From: Acidimicrobiia bacterium
GTDB lineage: Bacteria > Actinomycetota > Acidimicrobiia > IMCC26256 > PALSA-610
Length of the DNA stretch: 64,000 nucleotides
Assembly (NCBI GenBank): GCA_026002935.1
Contig: BPGH01000001.1
Span: forward strand, 421,965-485,964
Reading direction: 5' to 3'
Part shown: piece after piece, positions 7,061-14,826 of the stretch
Numbering within the stretch: position 1 is the stretch's first letter
How the letters are laid out: every line of letters starts with the position of its first letter
Made by a program: the position numbers and the translations under genes
Notes under the pieces: generated by a model
The model's input: only the letters and a program-made list of their open reading frames with translations
Database searches by the model: none
What the model was told of the DNA's origin: nothing

Positions 7061-7897
7061 GTGCGGGCGGCGTTGCTCCTGCGGTGCGTGGACCGCCCCG
7101 GCATCGTCGCGGCCGTCGGCGCCTTCGTGGAACGGACCGGCGGCAACATCGTCGAGGCCGACCAGCACACCGACGCCGCCGCGGGCCTGTTCCTGCAGCG
7201 CGTGGAGTTCGACGTCGACGCGACGGCCGCGGAGCTGCGCCGGTCGTTCGCGCCGGTCGCCGCGCGCTTCGGGATGGACTGGGCCGTGCACGACCTCGGA
7301 GAGCGGGACCGGATCGCCCTGCTCGTGTCGCGCCAGGGACACTGCCTGGCCGACCTGCTCGGGCGCGGCGCGCTCGGCGAGCTCGCGGGCGAGATCGTCG
7401 TGGTGGCGTCCAACCACGAGACGCACCGCGCCCTCACCGAACGGTTCGGGGTGCCGTTCCGTCACGTGCCCGATCGCGGCGACCGCGCGGCCCAGGAGCG
7501 CGAACTGGCCGCCGCGCTGGACGGGTTCGCACCCGACGTGGTGGTGCTCGCCCGGTACATGCGGATCCTCCCGCCGTGGTTCGTGGCGCGCTGGCGGGGC
7601 CGGATGATCAACATCCACCACTCGTTCCTGCCGTCGTTCGCGGGCGCGCGCCCCTACCTGCAGGCCCATGAGCGCGGCGTGAAGGTGATCGGCGCGACGG
7701 CGCACTACGTGACGGAGGAGCTCGACGAGGGCCCGATCATCGCCCAGCAGGTGATGCCGGTCTCGCACCGCGACGACCCGGGGCGCCTCGAACGCCGCGG
7801 GCGCGACCTCGAGGCGGTCGTGCTCGCCGAGGCGCTGCGCCTGCACCTGGAGCACCGGGTCATCGTCTACGGCCGCCGCACCGCCGTGTTCGACTGA
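7061..7897 (+). CDS. purU: Formyltetrahydrofolate deformylase
   Basis: A 278-residue PurU. It hydrolyses 10-formyl-THF to THF and formate, balancing the one-carbon pool for glycine and purine synthesis. It has an N-terminal ACT regulatory domain (residues 1-75, LLRCVDRPGIVAAVGAFVER). The formyltransferase-fold catalytic domain follows, with the conserved NIHHSFLPSFAGARPY block, GATAHYVTEELDEGPII (catalytic Asp) and ARYMRILPPWFV. GTG start at 7061; length is typical. Probably co-transcribed with nucS or from its own promoter in the 33-bp gap. Distinguished from PurN and Fmt by the ACT domain. Confidence 0.93.
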   Translation: MRAALLLRCVDRPGIVAAVGAFVERTGGNIVEADQHTDAAAGLFLQRVEFDVDATAAELRRSFAPVAARFGMDWAVHDLGERDRIALLVSRQGHCLADLLGRGALGELAGEIVVVASNHETHRALTERFGVPFRHVPDRGDRAAQERELAAALDGFAPDVVVLARYMRILPPWFVARWRGRMINIHHSFLPSFAGARPYLQAHERGVKVIGATAHYVTEELDEGPIIAQQVMPVSHRDDPGRLERRGRDLEAVVLAEALRLHLEHRVIVYGRRTAVFD

Positions 7898-7906
7898 GAC
7901 GCCGTC

Positions 7907-8740
7907 TCAGCCGCTCGCCACGAGCGCGGCGAGGCCGGCCGCGACGACGACCGACGAGATCGTGCGGCGCCGGCCGAGCGCCTCGCCCAGCACGAGCCAC
8001 CCGAGCAGGGCGCCGAGCACCACCGACGACTCGCGCAGCGTCGCGACGTAGCCCACCGGCGCGTGGCGCACCGCGGCGAGCACCAACCCGTACGCGCCCG
8101 TGAGCAGGATCCCGGTGAGCAGGTAGCGACGCCACGACCCGGCGAACGAGCGCGCGAAGTCGCCGCCGCGGCCGCGGGCGACGCCGGCGAGGCTCAGGGC
8201 CACTCCCGTCGCGACGACGAGCGCGCACGCGTAGATGAAACCGTCGGTGGTGCGGCGCGCCCCGGCCGCGTCGATCACCGTGTAGCAGCCGATCACCGCG
8301 GCCGTCGCCAGCGCGTACCCGAGCTCCGCCGGCGCGACGCCGGGCCGCACGAGCGACGCGAGGCCCGCCGCCACGACGACGAGCGCCGCCCACGAGCCCG
8401 CGCCGAGGTCGTCGTGGGCCAACAGCGCGGCGCCGAGCACCGCCGCCACGAGCGCGCCGCCGCCCCGGGCGAGCGGGTACGCGAACGAGTAGTCGCCGTG
8501 GCGGTACGCGGCGACCAGCGCGTACACATACACGACGTGCACGACCGACGACGCGGCGATGAACGGCCACGCACCCGCGGCGGGCGGTCCCGCCACGACC
8601 ACCACCGGCACGAACACCAGCCCGCCGACGAGGAACTGGCCCCACGCCGCGAGCTCGCGGTCGTCACTGGTCTTGATGAGCAGGTTCCACGTCGCGTGGA
8701 GCCCGGCCGACGCGAGCGCGAGCGCCGTGGCGAACAGCAC
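7907..8740 (-). CDS. EamA/DMT-superfamily transporter
   Basis: A 277-residue integral membrane protein with about ten hydrophobic segments arranged as two five-helix EamA repeats. The first begins LFATALALASAGLHATWNLL; the second begins AELGYALATAAVIGCYTVID. Typical end-of-repeat motifs are present (VGYVATLRESSVVLGALLGWLVLGEALG, close to the EamA PlxxxLLgxllLGE signature). It probably exports or imports a metabolite; the substrate cannot be inferred. It starts at GTG 8740, just beyond the duplicated dnaB tail, and is convergent with purU (9-bp gap). Confidence 0.85.
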   Translation of the reverse strand: MLFATALALASAGLHATWNLLIKTSDDRELAAWGQFLVGGLVFVPVVVVAGPPAAGAWPFIAASSVVHVVYVYALVAAYRHGDYSFAYPLARGGGALVAAVLGAALLAHDDLGAGSWAALVVVAAGLASLVRPGVAPAELGYALATAAVIGCYTVIDAAGARRTTDGFIYACALVVATGVALSLAGVARGRGGDFARSFAGSWRRYLLTGILLTGAYGLVLAAVRHAPVGYVATLRESSVVLGALLGWLVLGEALGRRRTISSVVVAAGLAALVASG

Positions 8741-8758
8741 GGGCCGCGACGCTACAAG

Positions 8759-8849
8759 CGACCGTCACTCGCGCGCGAGGTTGGCGAGGTGGCCGGGCAC
8801 GCCCGCACGGTCCTCCAACTCGACCGTCACTCGCGCGCGAGGTTGGCGA
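8759..8849. repeat. 29-bp direct repeat duplicating the 3' end of dnaB
   Basis: The 29 bases at 8821-8849 include the dnaB stop codon and its last seven complete codons (encoding FANLARE without the leading Phe, plus stop). They recur identically at 8759-8787, with the copies starting 62 bp apart. The intervening sequence is not repeated, so this is a short segmental duplication just downstream of dnaB, abutting the start of the EamA gene. Confidence 0.85.
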
Positions 8850-10872
8850 ACTTCGTGTACTGCTCCAGGAACGCGAGGCGCGTGCTGCCGACCGGTCCGT
8901 TGCGGTGCTTCGCGACGATGATCTCCGCCATGCCGCGCTGTTCGGAGTCGGGGTAGTAGTAGTCGTCGCGGTAGATGAACAGGACCACGTCGGCGTCCTG
9001 CTCGATGCTGTTGTGCGCCACGATCCCGTTGGCGACGAAGTTGTGCGTGCCGGGCACCGTCGCGTCGAACACCGGCTGCTCGCCGCGCGGCTCCACGGAG
9101 ACGACCTCGTCCCACAGCACGTCGGACGACGCGAGGTCGGCGAGGAACGGGTCGGGGAGCTCCTCGGCGATCCGCTGCATCATCCGGCGCGACACGCCTC
9201 GCCCGTACGCCCGGTGCACGCCCTCGTCCGCGGCGAGGCGCTCGATCAGCTCGTGCGCCCGCATCCCGGAGACCAGCAGGCCCTTGCGCTCGATGTAGTC
9301 CCACACGGCCGGCGGGATCGTGTCGCGGCCCGGGTCGACGAGATCGCCCCGGCGCGCGGAAGCGATCCGAGCGCCCGGCGCGAGGCCGGCGACCTGCACC
9401 CATCCGTCGATCGTGAGGAACGGGTGGTTCGCGCTCGCGTGGACGCTGCGGCCGGAGGCGAGCCGCAGCTCGAACGTCTCCTTGACCCCGCTCGCGAAGA
9501 CGTGCGTCATGACGCCGGGGACGAGCCTGAGGTGCTCGTCGAGCGTGAGCACCTCGACGTCGCGGGCGCCCGACCGGTACAGCGCCCCCATCGTCTCGGT
9601 CGAGCCGTCGGCGAGGGTCACGAGCGTGTCGGCGGTCAGGCAGCCCGACTCGCGCAGGTCGGCGAGCATCGGGCGCTTGTCCTGGCGGTACTCGAGCTGG
9701 CGGTTGAGCTGCGACAGGCACACGACGGGGCACTCGAGCTCGCGTGCGAGGATCTTGAGCCCGCGTGACAGCTCCGACACCTCGACCTGGCGGCTCTCGA
9801 CCCGCCGGGACGACGCCATGAGCTGCAGGTAGTCGACGACGATCAGGCCCAGGTCGCCGTAGCGCGCCTTGGTGCGCCGCGCCTTCGCCCGCATCTCCAT
9901 GACGGTGCAGTGCGGGTTGTCGTCGATGAAGAACGCCGCCTCGGCGAGCCGCCCCACGGCCTGGTTCAGCTTCGGCCACTCGTGCTCGCCGAGGCGGCCC
10001 GTCGACAGCTTGCGCGAGTCGATGAGCGCCTCGGCCGCGAGGAGCCGCTTGGTGAGCTCGAGGTGCCCCATCTCCATCGAGAAGAACAGCACCGGCTTGC
10101 GCGCGACGAGCGCGCAGTGGAGCGCGGCGCCGAGCGCGAACGAGGTCTTCCCCTGGCCGGGGCGGGCGGCGACGATGTTGAGCGTCGACGGCTGCAGGCC
10201 GAGCAGCAGGTCGTCGAGGTCGTGGTACCCGGTCGGGACGCCCACGATCGTCGTGTCGCGCTCGTAGAGGTGCGCGAGCTGGTCCATCGTCTGCTCGAGC
10301 ACCGGGTACAGCTGCACGAGCGAGTCCGCGACCCGCCGCTCCGCGACCTCGAAGATCATGGTCTCGGCGCGGTCGACGGTCTCGTCGACGTCGTCGTCGC
10401 CCTCGTAGGCCATCTGCTGGATCTCGCCGGCGGCCGCGATGAGGCGGCGCAGCACGGCGAGCTCCGAGACGATCTGGGCGTAGTGGACGGCGTTCGCCGA
10501 CGCCGGGGTCGCGGCCTGGATGCGCAGCAGCGCCGCGCGCCCGCCGACCTGCTCGAGCCGGCCCGCCCGACGCAGCTCCTCGGCGACGGTGACCGGGTCG
10601 ACCGGCTCGCCGCGGCTGTGGAGCGAGTACGCCGCGTCGAAGATGACGCCGTGCGCGGGCTTGTAGAAGTCGGACGCCTCGATGCGCGCCTCGACCGCGG
10701 CGGTGAGCGCCTCGCGCGTGAGCATCATGGCGCCGAGGAGCGACTCCTCGGCCTCCAGGTTGTGCGGCGGGATCCGGCCCGCGACCGCCGGTCGCCGGCG
10801 CGCGTCGTCACTCGTCAGGTCGATCGACTGCACGGCCCCTCGCAGCTCGCCCGGTGTCGGAGCGTGAACCAT
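8827..10872 (-). CDS. dnaB: Replicative DNA helicase DnaB with embedded intein
   Basis: A 681-residue precursor; removal of a 211-residue intein leaves a 470-residue DnaB of normal size. The N-terminal domain begins RIPPHNLEAEESLLGAMML. The RecA-like ATPase domain has Walker A ARPGQGKTSFALG, GLIVVDYLQLM (Walker B) and CLSQLNRQLE, and the intein interrupts DLRESG/SIEQDAD. The C-terminal extein ends AKHRNGPVGSTRLAFLEQYTKFANL. DnaB unwinds DNA at the fork as a hexamer. The ATG at 10872 is chosen as the first Met giving a family-like N-terminus; the frame stays open further upstream without conserved sequence. It lies downstream of rplI in the usual rpsF-ssb-rpsR-rplI-dnaB order, separated by a 326-bp gap, so it probably has its own promoter. 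Confidence 0.95.
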   Translation of the reverse strand: MVHAPTPGELRGAVQSIDLTSDDARRRPAVAGRIPPHNLEAEESLLGAMMLTREALTAAVEARIEASDFYKPAHGVIFDAAYSLHSRGEPVDPVTVAEELRRAGRLEQVGGRAALLRIQAATPASANAVHYAQIVSELAVLRRLIAAAGEIQQMAYEGDDDVDETVDRAETMIFEVAERRVADSLVQLYPVLEQTMDQLAHLYERDTTIVGVPTGYHDLDDLLLGLQPSTLNIVAARPGQGKTSFALGAALHCALVARKPVLFFSMEMGHLELTKRLLAAEALIDSRKLSTGRLGEHEWPKLNQAVGRLAEAAFFIDDNPHCTVMEMRAKARRTKARYGDLGLIVVDYLQLMASSRRVESRQVEVSELSRGLKILARELECPVVCLSQLNRQLEYRQDKRPMLADLRESGCLTADTLVTLADGSTETMGALYRSGARDVEVLTLDEHLRLVPGVMTHVFASGVKETFELRLASGRSVHASANHPFLTIDGWVQVAGLAPGARIASARRGDLVDPGRDTIPPAVWDYIERKGLLVSGMRAHELIERLAADEGVHRAYGRGVSRRMMQRIAEELPDPFLADLASSDVLWDEVVSVEPRGEQPVFDATVPGTHNFVANGIVAHNSIEQDADVVLFIYRDDYYYPDSEQRGMAEIIVAKHRNGPVGSTRLAFLEQYTKFANLARE
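9010..9642 (-). other. Mini-intein inside DnaB (residues 411-621)
   Basis: The insertion starts with Cys (CLTADTLVTLADGST, block A) and ends HNFVANGIVAHN followed by Ser of the C-extein (block F/G). Block B is recognisable as ASANHPFLTIDGWV. It sits at a DnaB insertion point used by many bacterial inteins. At 211 residues it lacks a LAGLIDADG homing endonuclease. A linker of about 75 residues (VDPGRDTIPPAVW... to ...DVLWDEV) nevertheless separates the splicing halves and contains two helical-looking, Arg-rich segments. Self-splicing is expected because the terminal Cys1, block B His, penultimate His, Asn and Ser+1 are all present. Confidence 0.92.
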
Positions 10873-11198
10873 CGCGTGAACGGGTTGTGGAGAGGAAGGG
10901 GACAGCCCTGTGCGTTTCGGCGCCCGGGTTGGGGATACCGCACGCCGCCATTCCACCGCCCGGGTGCGACGCCAACGCGGATGGTGACGGCCACCGGCCC
11001 CTGCGGGCCCGCAGCGCGCGATCCACACCGGCGGCCGCACCGGACCCGGTCAGATTTCCACAACGCAGGCGCCGATCCGGCGCTCGCCGCGGGAGTTCTC
11101 CACACCGTCGTCCACAAGCGGACGCGGGCGCGCCGATCTCTCAACCGTTGACTGCGCGTCCCCGACGCGGACCGGGCGGCGCCGGGCCCGCGGCGCGG
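10873..11198. promoter_or_regulatory. dnaB upstream gap with DnaA-box-like words
   Basis: No protein-like frame is visible in this 326-bp gap. It contains several TCCACA-type words resembling degenerate DnaA boxes (TT[A/G]TCCACA): ATTTCCACA 11054-11062, TTCTCCACA 11096-11104, TCGTCCACA 11108-11116 and an inverted GTTGTGGAG at 10884-10892. It must hold the dnaB promoter and the end of the rplI transcript; no clear terminator hairpin with a U tract is seen. Confidence 0.4.
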
Positions 11199-11648
11199 TC
11201 AGTCCTGGGCGACGACCTCGACCGCCACGGTGGCGACGACGTCCGCGTGGAGCCGGACCCGGACCTCGGCGGTGCCCAGCTCCTTCAGGGGCTCGTCGAG
11301 CTCGACGCGGCGCCGATCGACCTCGGCGCCGAGCTGCTCGTGCAGCGCCTGCGCGATGTCGGACGCGGTGACGGAGCCGAAGAGCTTCCCGCCCTCGCCC
11401 GCCCGGGCGGCCACCGTGACGGTGCGGCCCGCGAGCGTGGCGGCGACCGCCTGGGCCGCCTCGCGCTCGCGCCGGTCGCGGGCCTCGCGGTTGCGGCGCA
11501 TCGCGTCGGCCTGCTTCTGCACGCCCGGCGTGGCGCGCAGCGCCAGGCCGCGCGGCACGAGGTAGTTGCGCGCGTAGCCGTCGGCCACCTCGACGAGGTC
11601 GCCCTTGCGGCCCAGGTTCTCGACGTCGGCTCGCAGCACGATCTTCAT
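11199..11648 (-). CDS. rplI: 50S ribosomal protein L9
   Basis: L9 of 149 residues, a primary rRNA-binding protein at the base of the L1 stalk. The N-terminal domain [21 protein letters not shown], then NYLVPRGLAL, is canonical. A long connecting helix follows and the C-terminal domain includes GKLFGSVTASDIAQAL. The ATG overlaps the stop of rpsR by one base (TGATG), showing tight coupling at the end of the rpsF-ssb-rpsR-rplI operon. Confidence 0.96.
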   Translation of the reverse strand: MKIVLRADVENLGRKGDLVEVADGYARNYLVPRGLALRATPGVQKQADAMRRNREARDRREREAAQAVAATLAGRTVTVAARAGEGGKLFGSVTASDIAQALHEQLGAEVDRRRVELDEPLKELGTAEVRVRLHADVVATVAVEVVAQD

Positions 11649-12103
11649 CACGCACCCGACCCCGCGGCCTCGGCCGGCGCACCGGTGCCCGCGTCCGCAC
11701 CGACCGCCTCGGCGGTCGCGCCGCCCGCCTCGTCCGGCGCGACGGGCTCCGCCGCCTCGGGCGCCCCGGCCTCGGGCGCGACCGCCTCGGCCGGCCGGGC
11801 CTCGCGTTCGCGCTCGCGCTCGCGCCGGCTCTTCGAGCGCTGCGTCACCTGCCGGACGCTGTAGGGCAGCAGTGCCATCTCGCGGGCGACCTTGATCGCC
11901 CGCGCGACGGCGGCCTGCTGCTGCTGGTCGTTGCCCGTGACCCGCCGGGCCCGGATCTTGGCCCGCTCCGACATGAACCGCCGCAGCAGGTTGACGTCCT
12001 TGTAGTCGACCCACTCGATGTTCTCGGTGACGAGGATCGACGTCTTCTTCTTGACGGGCCGCCGCTCCTTGGCCGCGCCCTTCTTGCCATCCTTCTTCGC
12101 CAT
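11648..12103 (-). CDS. rpsR: 30S ribosomal protein S18 with a long acidic C-terminal tail
   Basis: A 151-residue protein whose residues 1-86 are a normal S18 ([51 protein letters not shown]). It continues past the usual end with a basic stretch ([15 protein letters not shown]) and about 50 residues of Ala/Glu/Pro/Gly-rich, presumably disordered acidic sequence. S18 normally has 75-90 residues. The ATG at 12103 starts [16 protein letters not shown] and has AGGACC upstream. The tail is in frame, ends exactly at the rplI start and keeps the same codon style, so it is probably real rather than an annotation artefact. Confidence 0.93.
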   Translation of the reverse strand: MAKKDGKKGAAKERRPVKKKTSILVTENIEWVDYKDVNLLRRFMSERAKIRARRVTGNDQQQQAAVARAIKVAREMALLPYSVRQVTQRSKSRREREREREARPAEAVAPEAGAPEAAEPVAPDEAGGATAEAVGADAGTGAPAEAAGSGA

Positions 12104-12122
12104 CCGGGGAATGGTCCTCCGC

Positions 12123-12572
12123 TCAGAACGGCTCTTCGCCGAAGTCGTCGTAGCCACCGGCCGGGACCGCCGCCGGCTGCGGGCGCCCGGCGTCGCCGGG
12201 GCCGGCGCGCTCGACGCGGTGCACCTCGGCCGTCGCGAACACCAGGGACGGCCCCACCTCGTCCGCGACGACCTCGACCACCGACCGCTTCTCGCCCTGC
12301 TCGGTCTCCCACGAGCGCTGCTCGAGCCGGCCGGTGACGATCACGCGCATGCCCTTCTTGAGCGACGCCCCGACGTTCTCGGCGAGCTGCCGCCAGCACA
12401 CGACGTTGAAGAAGCTCGTGCGCTCCTCCCACTCGTTCGTCTGCTGGTTGCGCCACGAGCGGTTGACCGCGACGCCGAACGACACCGTGGGCTGGCCGCT
12501 CGCGGTGTAGCGCATCTCCGGGTCGCGGGTGAGGTTGCCGACGATGGTGACGGAGTTCGTGTTGTTGGCCAT
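12123..12572 (-). CDS. ssb: Single-stranded DNA-binding protein
   Basis: A 149-residue SSB that coats single-stranded DNA during replication and repair. It has the OB fold ([54 protein letters not shown]), a short Gly/Pro/Ala linker, and the acidic protein-interaction tail ending DDFGEEPF, close to the canonical DDDIPF. The start ATG 12572 is preceded by TAGGGAGG. It lies between rpsF and rpsR in the standard operon order, 10 bp after rpsF. Confidence 0.96.
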   Translation of the reverse strand: MANNTNSVTIVGNLTRDPEMRYTASGQPTVSFGVAVNRSWRNQQTNEWEERTSFFNVVCWRQLAENVGASLKKGMRVIVTGRLEQRSWETEQGEKRSVVEVVADEVGPSLVFATAEVHRVERAGPGDAGRPQPAAVPAGGYDDFGEEPF

Positions 12573-12582
12573 GGGTTCCTCC

Positions 12583-12936
12583 CTAGGAGTGCTCCGCCGC
12601 GGCACCGCCGGCCACCTTCGGAGGCCCGTAGACCTTCTCGGGGATCCGCAGCACCTTGTGACGGACGACTTCGTCTGCAAGGGAGAGCACCCGGTGCAAC
12701 TCGTCCATCGCCGGGGGCTCGGCCTTCACCTGGAAGACCACGTAGTAGCCCTCGGTGCGGCGCTTGATCTCGTAGGCGAGGCGGCGCTTGCCCCACCAGT
12801 CGACGTGCCCGCGCTCGGCGCCACGCGCCTCGACGAGTTGCAGCCACCGCTCGACGGCGGCCCGGATCGTCTCCTCGTCCAGGTCGGCGTCGAGGATGAC
12901 CATGACCTCGTAGGGTCGCGGTGATGCCTCCGGCAT
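12583..12936 (-). CDS. rpsF: 30S ribosomal protein S6
   Basis: A 117-residue S6, the partner of S18 on the platform of the small subunit. It shows the ferredoxin-like fold with RPYEVMVILDADLDEETIRA, HVDWWGKRRLAYEIKRRTEGYYVVFQ and the C-terminal VVRHKVLRIPEK. First gene of the rpsF-ssb-rpsR-rplI operon. AAGGAGG lies 7 bases before the ATG at 12936, one of the strongest ribosome-binding sites in the window. Confidence 0.96.
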   Translation of the reverse strand: MPEASPRPYEVMVILDADLDEETIRAAVERWLQLVEARGAERGHVDWWGKRRLAYEIKRRTEGYYVVFQVKAEPPAMDELHRVLSLADEVVRHKVLRIPEKVYGPPKVAGGAAAEHS

Positions 12937-13040
12937 CGCGTGACCTCCTTCGGACCGCAGCCCGGCTGCGGGCCCCGTTGCCCCGCCCGGGATCCCGGGC
13001 GGCCGTGGGGGCAGGCTCGGTTGGGAACCGGGAGAGGCTA
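12937..13040 (-). promoter_or_regulatory. rpsF operon leader: -10 box and two hairpins (possible S6:S18 autoregulatory site)
   Basis: Upstream of rpsF on the minus strand are a TAGCCT -10 candidate (complement of 13035-13040), then a perfect 20-nt palindrome CCGCCCGGGATCCCGGGCGG (12983-13002). Next comes a second hairpin CCGCAG-CCGGG-CTGCGG (12955-12971) whose loop contains CCG, followed by AAGGAGG. Many bacteria repress rpsF by S6:S18 binding to a CCG-bearing leader structure. The assignment here rests on position and the CCG loop only. Confidence 0.4.
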
Positions 13041-13118
13041 GCAGGCCGCCTCGACGTGCCTATCGGCGACGACGCTAGTGGGTGGGTGCGACACCGGCAC
13101 GCGCGGACGCGCCCGGAC

Positions 13119-13184
13119 GTCGCGCCCCGCGGGCGCCAGGCGGTCGCGCCCCGCGGGCGCCAGGCGGTCGCGCCCCGCGGGCGG
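13119..13184. repeat. 24-bp GC-rich tandem repeat, 2.75 copies
   Basis: GTCGCGCCCCGCGGGCGCCAGGCG-type units begin at 13119, 13143 and 13167 with identical sequence (the third is cut after 18 bases). They lie between the end of the DUF192 gene and the rpsF operon promoter. In the minus-strand frame they encode a simple Ala/Gly/Arg/Pro string with no start, so they look intergenic. Confidence 0.85.
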
Positions 13185-13222
13185 CCGGGCCCCGGGCCCC
13201 ACGCGCCGGTGCGGCGGCCCGG

Positions 13223-13732
13223 TCAGGCGCAGGGCCCGAGCGCGCCGCCCCCGAGCGCGCCCGGCGGCGTCTCGAGCGCATAGCGGTAGCGGCCCGGCGG
13301 GCCGTAGGACGGACAGTCGTCGCCCTCCGGGCACGGCTCCATCTCGGCGGCGCCGACCGGGCGGCCCGCCGCGTCGTACCACCCGATCGCGAGCGGCGCG
13401 TCGACCCCCGCCATCGTGAAGCGCGCCTGTGTGTCGCTGGGGAACACGAAGAGCATCGCGTCGTAGGGGCCGAGGTCGGTGCGGTCGCGCAGCCCGTCGT
13501 GACGCTCGCCGGGCTGGTCCGCCACGACGACGCGCAGGCAGTCTCCCCCCAGCGCGAGCCGCGCCTCGGTGAGCCCCGCGAAGGGGGCGACCGCGGGCGT
13601 GTCCGCGTCGACGCCCTCCAGCGTGAGGCCCGCCGGGCCACCGACCACCGAGCGCACCATCACCATCCCGACCACGGCGAGGACGACGAACGCGACGCTC
13701 ACCGCGAGCGCGGCGCCGAGGCGGGACGACAC
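13223..13732 (-). CDS. DUF192 (UPF0127) family exported protein
   Basis: A 169-residue protein with an N-terminal membrane anchor (residues 6-28, AALAVSVAFVVLAVVGMVMV) followed by a DUF192 domain. The domain shows the family pattern HDGLRDRTDLGPYDAMLFVFP, the strand FTMAGVDAPLAIGWYDAAG, the E-PCPEGDDCPSY disulfide-like segment and the terminal YRYALETPPGALG. The biochemical role of DUF192 is unknown; members are secreted or periplasmic. GTG start at 13732; the stop of panB's neighbour lies 9 bp upstream, so it is probably in the panB transcript. Confidence 0.88.
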   Translation of the reverse strand: MSSRLGAALAVSVAFVVLAVVGMVMVRSVVGGPAGLTLEGVDADTPAVAPFAGLTEARLALGGDCLRVVVADQPGERHDGLRDRTDLGPYDAMLFVFPSDTQARFTMAGVDAPLAIGWYDAAGRPVGAAEMEPCPEGDDCPSYGPPGRYRYALETPPGALGGGALGPCA

Positions 13733-13741
13733 GGGCCGACG

Positions 13742-14650
13742 CTACTGCGGCGACTCCGCGCGCTCGCGCCGCACGGGCGCCTCGACCGGGCCGGCGTCGA
13801 GGCCGAGGGCCTCGGCCATCTGGTCGGTCATGTGGTACGTCTCGGCGCTCGACGGGAACCGGCCGCCGCGCACGTCGTCGACGAACGCGGCGAGCGCCTC
13901 CACGGCCGCCAGCTCCAGGTCGGCGTACTTGCGCACGAACTTCGGCAGCCGCCGGTCGGCACCCGTGAAGCCGAGCAGGTCGTGCCACACGAGCACCTGC
14001 CCGTCGCAGTGGCGCCCGGCACCGATGCCGATCGTGGGCACCGGGACCGTCTCGGTGACCATCCGGGCGACCCCGTCGGGGACGGCCTCGAGCACGATCG
14101 CGAAGCAGCCCGCTTCGGCGAGGGCGACCGCGTCGTCGACGAGCGCGCGGGCCGCGTCGAGCTGCTTGCCCTGCACCTTGAACCCGCCGAGGGCGTGGAC
14201 CGACTGCGGCGTCAGGCCGATGTGGCCCATCACGGGGATCTCGGCGTCGAGGATCGCGGCGACGGCGTCGAGGCGCTTGCGCCCGCCCTCGAGCTTCACG
14301 GCGCCCGCCCCGGCGCGCACGAGCGCCGCCGCGTTGCGCACCGTCTCGTCGCGGCCGACGTGGTAGCTCAGCCAGGGGAGGTCGCCCACGACCAGGGCAC
14401 GCGGGCGCGTGCGCGCGACCGCGGCGACGTGATGGGCCATGTCCTCGGTCGTCACCGACAGGGTGTCCTCGTGGCCGAGGACGACCATGGCCACGGAGTC
14501 GCCCACGAGGATCATGTCGGCGCCGGCGGCGTCGACCGTGCGGGCGGACGGCGCGTCGTAGGCGGTCACCATCACGAGCGGCTCGCCGGTCCCCTTGCGG
14601 GCCCGGACGTCGGGCGCGCTGACGCGGCGCGCGGGGGGCGTTGCGGCCAT
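13742..14650 (-). CDS. panB: 3-methyl-2-oxobutanoate hydroxymethyltransferase
   Basis: A 302-residue PanB. It transfers a hydroxymethyl group from 5,10-methylene-THF to alpha-ketoisovalerate to give ketopantoate, the first step of pantothenate/CoA synthesis. Seen: VTAYDAPSARTVDAAGADMILVGDSVAMVVLGH (metal-binding Asp), VKLEGG (Lys/Glu), MGHIGLTPQSVHALGGFKVQGK and FAIVLEAVP, with the GIGAGRHCDGQVLVWHDLLG block. ATG 14650. No panC or panD in the window. The final 20 residues (VEAPVRRERAESPQ) are a short polar tail. Confidence 0.95.
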   Translation of the reverse strand: MAATPPARRVSAPDVRARKGTGEPLVMVTAYDAPSARTVDAAGADMILVGDSVAMVVLGHEDTLSVTTEDMAHHVAAVARTRPRALVVGDLPWLSYHVGRDETVRNAAALVRAGAGAVKLEGGRKRLDAVAAILDAEIPVMGHIGLTPQSVHALGGFKVQGKQLDAARALVDDAVALAEAGCFAIVLEAVPDGVARMVTETVPVPTIGIGAGRHCDGQVLVWHDLLGFTGADRRLPKFVRKYADLELAAVEALAAFVDDVRGGRFPSSAETYHMTDQMAEALGLDAGPVEAPVRRERAESPQ

Positions 14651-14826
14651 CGCTGGTCCTCCACCGTCCAGGGCACGGGCGGCTCCCGGCGGCGCGGCGA
14701 GCGTACCGGGGCACCCGGGCGCGGCTCCATCGCGGTTCGGTGACGATCCCGCGGGCCCCCGCCGCCCGGCCCCCCCCGGCGGCGCGCCGGCGCCCGCGGC
14801 CGTAGGGTGAGGGGCGTGATGCGGCG

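Noticed and set aside
13038-13222. Extension of a minus-strand Ala/Arg/Pro frame through the 24-bp tandem repeats as a coding region
   Set aside because: It has no start of its own. The DUF192 stop at 13223 is well supported by family length, and the translation is only repeat-derived low complexity.
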